From NCBI GenBank assembly GCA_015179045.1, contig WHUZ01000014.1, positions 1,116,001 through 1,180,000 of the forward strand: a stretch of DNA of 64,000 nt, given 5' to 3'. The notes beneath the pieces were generated by a model. The model was not told the DNA's origin and searched no databases. It saw only the letters and a list, made by a program, of their open reading frames with translations. This DNA comes from Kalaharituber pfeilii. Its lineage: Eukaryota > Ascomycota > Pezizomycetes > Pezizales > Pezizaceae. Shown piece by piece: positions 58,801 to 64,000 of this stretch (position 1 is its first letter; every line of letters begins with the position of its first letter). Made by a program: the position numbers and the translations under genes.

Positions 58801-61800
58801 TAGGAATCTTCATACCTCTATTGATGCTCATGCCTTGAGATAACTACCCATGCCTCATTGGAAGTTTCTTTGAAACAAGACGGTAGATATTTTTACGTAC
58901 GGGGAGCTTGACTACTGTGCCAATAAGGACAACAAGTTTCACTGGAGGTACTATATCTGCGTATTTTGACTGTTAAGCACGTCAACAGTGGGCTTTGCAA
59001 TAATGTACTCCTAAACTTTCAGATTATCACATTCAAAATGCTGATTGTTGTGACTACAGTTCTGGAAGCTGTATCACAATAATTAACTACATGCAGCAAT
59101 CGCTTCGTAAAATCTAACATCTGTTCATCCCAACATTGTTGTCGGCTGCAGACAAACCATCAAGGAGAAACGGATGCAACTCAAAGCTCATCAATACATC
59201 CTAGATTGGGCAGACTCCTATATTATGTCAGCGCTCTGGATCGTGTGGTTAATTTTCTATTGAAAGATGTTCTTCTGGGTGTTAGGAGGAAAGACTGGCG
59301 CCCAACATATACTTAAGGCGCGGGATCTGTGGCCGATATTAACATTAACCAATTCTTTGGCACTGGTGATCTGTTTTCTTTTTCAGTATTGCTTTCAGAG
59401 CAGGGGTAAAAGTGGATGTGCAAATCCAATTGGTGCACCTTGAGGGCTGACAAAGGGCATCTGACACAGGAATCAATGCTGAATAATAAATGAGGAACAG
59501 AACAACAATCTACCGCTCCTCAATGACTAGGGCTCTCGCGCTGCCCATCATTAATCTTCTCGCGCCAGCTTCTGTGCAGTGGCATCCATCAAGCAGCTCA
59601 TCACAATGGTAATCATTCATGTCTTAATTCTGTTTATCAATCAATTATTCAAGATACCAATTATTTTTTTTTTACTGATCTGGTGGCCAATCATGATAGG
59701 CAGCTTCAACAGCTAACGTTTCTTCCCACCCCGCTTTTGCCCCAACGTGACAGACTTTGACTCGTCCGCCTGAAATTCACGTATGCAGAAGCATGCGCGC
59801 TTATGAAAAGGCAGACGGACGAAGCAAAGCAGGGTATGCCATATGCCATATGCGGTACGATTTTGAACTCGCTGAGATCTAGCATGAGGTTCAAGTTCGT
59901 AAAAATCCACTGAACATTTGTTTTTATTCTTTTTATTCGTTTCTCAGTTTTCTTGTTCTTCTTTTTTTTTGGGGGGGGGTTTATTTTCACTTTCTTTCCA
60001 CTGAGTATTGCTGATGGGGTGCAATAGTAGTACTTATGTTGGGTTGTGCTAGTTAGGAAGTGGGGGCTACGGGGGGTCGCAGGCCTTCGCAGGACTTCGC
60101 ACGCAAATCCGACAAGTCTAGTCCCTACTTACAGGGTGTGAGCGGGGGGGATCCTGATGGATTTGGCGGATATTTTCTTGTGGTTGGTTGATGGGGAAAT
60201 TTGTGTCTTGCAAGTCAATTAACTAGCAGCGCATGCGGCAAGGACTCCCACACTCGCGGAATGATAGAGACACTTTGGTGGAGGTGCATTATTGCCTCAT
60301 TGGGCGGCGACTACTCTACTGCGCATTCAGGAGTGACAGCCGGCTGCGAGCGACGGGGTTCGGCGAGGTAGGAGGGGGGTCCCTGTAGAACCTGTGCGCT
60401 GGGATTCTTTAGCCATGACATAATGTGTTTGGGCCACCGGCCCAGCAGTTTGTTTCTTGGTACCGCACTTTTCCCTTCTTTCTGTTTTCGAATTTGTTTT
60501 ATCATATCATACCCGGTAAGTACCCCCTGTCCCGCACTAACAGCTCCTAGTACCCAGCCCCCAGCCCCTTTTTTGTTTTTGCTCCGGGACCGACCGGGAG
60601 GAATCGAGATCTTGGGCCTGTGCGCACCAGCAATTTGATGTTCCAGTCGGACTGCCGGGGCAGGGGCCTCTTCCTGAGTAGTCCATCACGAACGAGGAGC
60701 CCATGACACCATGGGAGCGGCTCGCTTGATAAGACTTTATGATACGTACGCATGGGACCGCCTGAGGAGCAACACAAAGGAGGATCTGGAAATGTTCCAG
60801 CGACTGTTCTGAAAGACGGGGATTTGTGCTGCTGGCTCCCGGGCTGAAAAGTGAAACAGTGACTTAGCTACAGGAGGACTATGCTTTCTCTTTGAGGGGG
60901 GACGAGGGTCGAGGATATGTTTGCGCTTCGGCAAGTCCCAGCGGCGCTTCTGGTGGATCTGAGTGGGGGTTTGATGGGCCCAAGGATACGGGATTGGGAC
61001 CTGAGAATTCGGGAATTTACGCCGGGGATTGGGACGGTGGAGTCAAGGCGTCAGTCATGTCATGGCCTAGGGTCCCTGTCTAGGTTCCTTGATTACGAGG
61101 CTGGGTGGTAGTCGGAAAAGGAGGATACGGGTTGAGCTGATATATTATGGCTGGCGCTTTGACATGAGGTATGACGGAGTAGAGAGGTTCGGGGTCCCAG
61201 TACTCTACGCCGAGTGCTACAGAGTACCGGTACTCTGCCTTTTTAGGCTCTGCAACTCTAGGGGGCATAAAGAAACTAGAAAGAGAGAGGTTTCGGTGCA
61301 CGTGTGAATTCCTTTCTTCCTTTTCTTCTTTTTGCTACTGCCATTTCTTTTGTATTGGGAGAAGGCGGGTGAACTCGCACTTCAACTGACAATATCCACC
61401 ATGTCCGTTTTGTTGCTACTGCGTGCGACTGGCATACTGGAGCTCCATTGCACCTTTATTACGGCTTACAGATATTTCAAAATCTCCCTCGTGCCTTCGC
61501 TCAGTCAACTTCATTGGCACCACTCTACCTTGGTTACTCTGCTTCAGCTCAGCTCCTTCCAATTCAGTCTGATATTCTAAAAATGCCAGGTGCATCACTC
61601 TAATGCATCCTCAGGCCGTGTCTCAATGCAACATGCATGCGCGCATCAAGCTGCCTAATGCTACTTATCCGTTGGACTGGCTGGGTCCGAACTTCTCGGT
61701 GGATTCAAGCTGCAGCACTGCGTAGTGCGGACTACTGTGTTGTGGTTGGCTTGGGCCTAATCAATTACTTGAGCATTCGCACACTCAGCGCCTCTAGCTC

Positions 61801-63200
61801 TAGGTTATTGCTTTAGCACTATCAATCTCGTGCATCCTCAGGCCCGCAAGCTGTTGCAGAGATTGGGGGAGGAAGTGAGTGAGGCTCCGGAGCCGGCTTT
61901 TAATGCTGTGCTAAAGGATGCATGCGCATAGGGTCACGAATTAGCATGTGCAGATGCATGTGCAGAGCATGTGCAGAGCATGTTATACAACGCAGAGTAA
62001 GTCATGCGCTGCTCACATGACGTGCACGCAGAACGCGCAATACGCAATATGCAGCACGCATGCACAGTACGCAGTATGCTATTGAATGTTCCGGATATTC
62101 TGCTGCGCACGCGGGACAGAGTGAAAATTGGAAGTGGGGAGGAGGGGAGCCGGAGAAAGTCGGTGGACAATGAGAGGAAGCCTGGAGCTGCATGGTTACG
62201 TATGCCATGTTATTTTGTCTGCATTGTGGAGCATGGTGTGGATGTCGTGAACGTTGGGATTTACCATGGGTTAGTCCACGGGTTTGGGGTTGGGATGAAG
62301 GATCTTCAGAGGATCTGCAGTAACTAAACCAGAAGAATAGGTGCCGAAAGCGCATGATGGTGAGGGTGATGATGATGATGGAATTTGAACTGGTGGTGTA
62401 CACTAGAAAGTTGTCATGGGTGAAGTCTAAATTTACAATGCACTATTTATCTGCCATATCTATTATTGGTGTGTGGCCTATGGAGGCCTGGCGCCTAGCT
62501 TTAGATGTTTCGGATAGTTGGAAAGTGTTGTTGGAGATGCGAGTCTGGGGAGCTAGGTGTACGTATGCATATGTATACTCTAAACGGATATAAGAGAAAG
62601 TATTGCATCACAAAAAGCTTGGTCCACCGCACGGCCGGTGTAATTCTGCAATATTTTTCCCTACATGACCCGAGTATGATACAGTATTGTAGATCTATAG
62701 GTGCATATCAATTCTTGACGTACCGCGGCAAGGGCGGCACGGGTGGGATTTACGTTTTCTTTTTGCTTTTGAGCCTAAGGTTCATGCACAGTCGTCCAAC
62801 GGTTGAGGTGATCTGGCTTGGTTGCGATTGGGAGATTGAAATTGAGCTGCATAAGTTTTTGTTTGCGACAGTAACGTGTTGGAAAGGAAGTTTTTTGTCT
62901 GTGCGGGATTGTCGGTTTTGTGGATCTTCATTGCTGGTCAAGGATCGTTTTGTGATGTTTTGCCATTTGCGTGGTGGTTAATGGAGAAAAAAACAAAAAT
63001 TCGGTTTGGATATGCTATTCGGGTACGTATCAAATATTAAATCGATGATCACGGGTTTTGGAAGGATCTAGCAATCTGCGCGGGCCGGTTTGCACATATG
63101 TGTGTGTGAGCAAGACGGTGGATTGGTTAGTTTGTTTCTAGATACTTAGGTACGGTGTTGGTATTTTGTTTATGTTTCACCTTTATCCCAAGTGCTGTGT
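55900..63200. other. Gene-poor right end
   Basis: Frames of 174 codons (57,495-56,971, minus), 158 codons (62,505-62,981, plus) and 133 codons (62,403-62,002, minus) occur without recognised domains and with weak coding character. Simple-sequence patches include a T10G10 run (59,961-59,980) and a GCATGTGCAGA-rich segment (61,943-61,985). Nothing firm is supported. Confidence 0.4.
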
Positions 63201-63205
63201 TATTG

Positions 63206-63319
63206 TACTCGCTGGTTCGGAAAGTATTGGAACGCTGCATAACATATTTGCACTATTCCAAAAGGCGAATAGCCCACACAATTTATGCAGCGTTCCAATA
63301 CTTTCCGAACCAGCGAGTA
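63206..63319. mobile_element. 110-bp MITE with perfect long TIRs
   Basis: The palindromic unit 63,205-63,242 / 63,283-63,320 pairs perfectly over 38 bp around a 40-bp loop. Counting the outer TA (63,206-63,207 and 63,318-63,319) as target duplication leaves a 110-bp element starting CTCGCTGGTTCGGAAAGTAT. TA and the terminal sequence point to a Tc1/mariner-type MITE. Perfect arms suggest recent insertion or hairpin-driven repair. Confidence 0.92.
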
Positions 63320-63329
63320 CTTCAATAGT

Positions 63330-64000
63330 TTTCTTTCTCCGGTTAGGTTTCGTTATCCTGTTCTGCAGGTTTAAGGTGCTGGATAGGGTTATTCCTTTGT
63401 TTTACATGAGATTATTTCCGGTAGAGGTGGGTAAGCATGCTTAAAGATAGGAAGAGGTAGAGGGATTTTGCGTGTTTGGAGGGGGGTATGGGTGGGCCCA
63501 TTGGCCCGGGGAAATGCCTATGGATGGTTTGGGGGTAGATATTCCCATGGGGAAAGTACATGCTGGTGTTTTTATGGAGACCTCATTTGTTCGAGTACTT
63601 GCATGTGATGGCCAGTTCACGTAAGTTTGTAATGTTGATAATAGGAATATGAGAGATTAAATGTCTCTGGGACAGACGCCAAGATGTACAGTATATATGC
63701 AGAGGTAAATGAGCAGTATTTGTAGGGGTTAACCACGAGGTAGGATGGGGAGGGTAGATGCAATAGGGTGAAATTGGGGTTTGCATATAGACGCGGAAGA
63801 GAGGGGGGGTTAAGGTCAGTAGTTTTTGATGATTGGGATGGAGAACGGAGTGGGATGGAAATATTCTGTATAGTAGGCTTACGTTTCCAATTTCAGCGCA
63901 TTAAAAGCAGATATTTCCCGCTAAGAAGCATATAGGCAAACTGAATTATATTGATATTTAAGTAGCTCTGGCGTCTCCTGCATTACAAAGAGAGGGCATA
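63330..64000. other. No gene recognised
   Basis: G-rich plus-strand sequence with short frames only, up to the window end. Confidence 0.4.

Noticed and set aside
61943..62080. GCATGTGCAG-rich stretch as an RNA gene or origin
   Set aside because: Imperfect short repeats only, with no stable fold or known motif identifiable by eye.

Overview
The window looks like a transposon-rich stretch of a filamentous ascomycete nuclear genome. The evidence is short GT-AG introns of about 52 to 121 bp, an Est1-type telomerase/NMD-associated protein, a fungal C2H2 regulator and a GPI-type cell-wall repeat protein. Further evidence is Tad1-like LINE fragments with RNase H, Tc1/mariner-type elements with TA target duplications, and a decayed rDNA fragment enriched in C-to-T and G-to-A differences (RIP-like). 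A pezizomycete such as a truffle relative would fit, but the sequence alone does not settle the taxon.

Bases 1-13,200 are a nested graveyard. The 3' end of an EST1-like gene is followed within 30 bp by an inverted-repeat (foldback) element that carries a small LINE insertion. Next come a 26-bp minisatellite, a small MITE-like hairpin, and a complete 2.56-kb DDE transposon with 27-bp perfect TIRs and TA duplications. This lies against a minus-strand LINE fragment joined to a truncated large-subunit rRNA pseudogene. The rRNA pseudogene has two poly(A)-tailed retroinsertions, each with a 12-bp target duplication, and one large internal deletion. After it come LTR-like sequences, a very short poly(A) insertion, and two 5'-truncated LINE fragments with recognisable target duplications. 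Three LINE fragments end in the same 3' hairpin, which varies only in its loop.

Bases 13,200-31,600 mix ordinary genes with decayed material. They hold two poorly resolved hypothetical genes, a MITE, a multiply frameshifted pseudogene, a single-exon minus-strand thioesterase-like protein (21,795-22,979), a 1.2-kb element with long TIRs and an internal 12-bp repeat, and a three-exon C2H2 zinc-finger gene (29,553-30,458).

Bases 31,600-42,000 are gene-poor. Their main structure is a pogo-like MITE nested inside a second copy of the MITE seen at 15.5 kb.

Bases 42,000-49,000 carry three protein genes: a coiled-coil protein, a secreted repeat protein with a likely GPI signal, and a Ser/Thr-Pro-rich protein. 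The remaining 15 kb holds uncertain minus-strand genes (about 52.9-55.5 kb), simple repeats, and a 110-bp MITE with 36-bp perfect arms near 63.2 kb.

I see no operon, biosynthetic cluster, CRISPR array or functional RNA gene. The genes look like independent fungal loci. The most informative content is the layered history of insertions. All exon models and family names come from reading the sequence; no database was searched.
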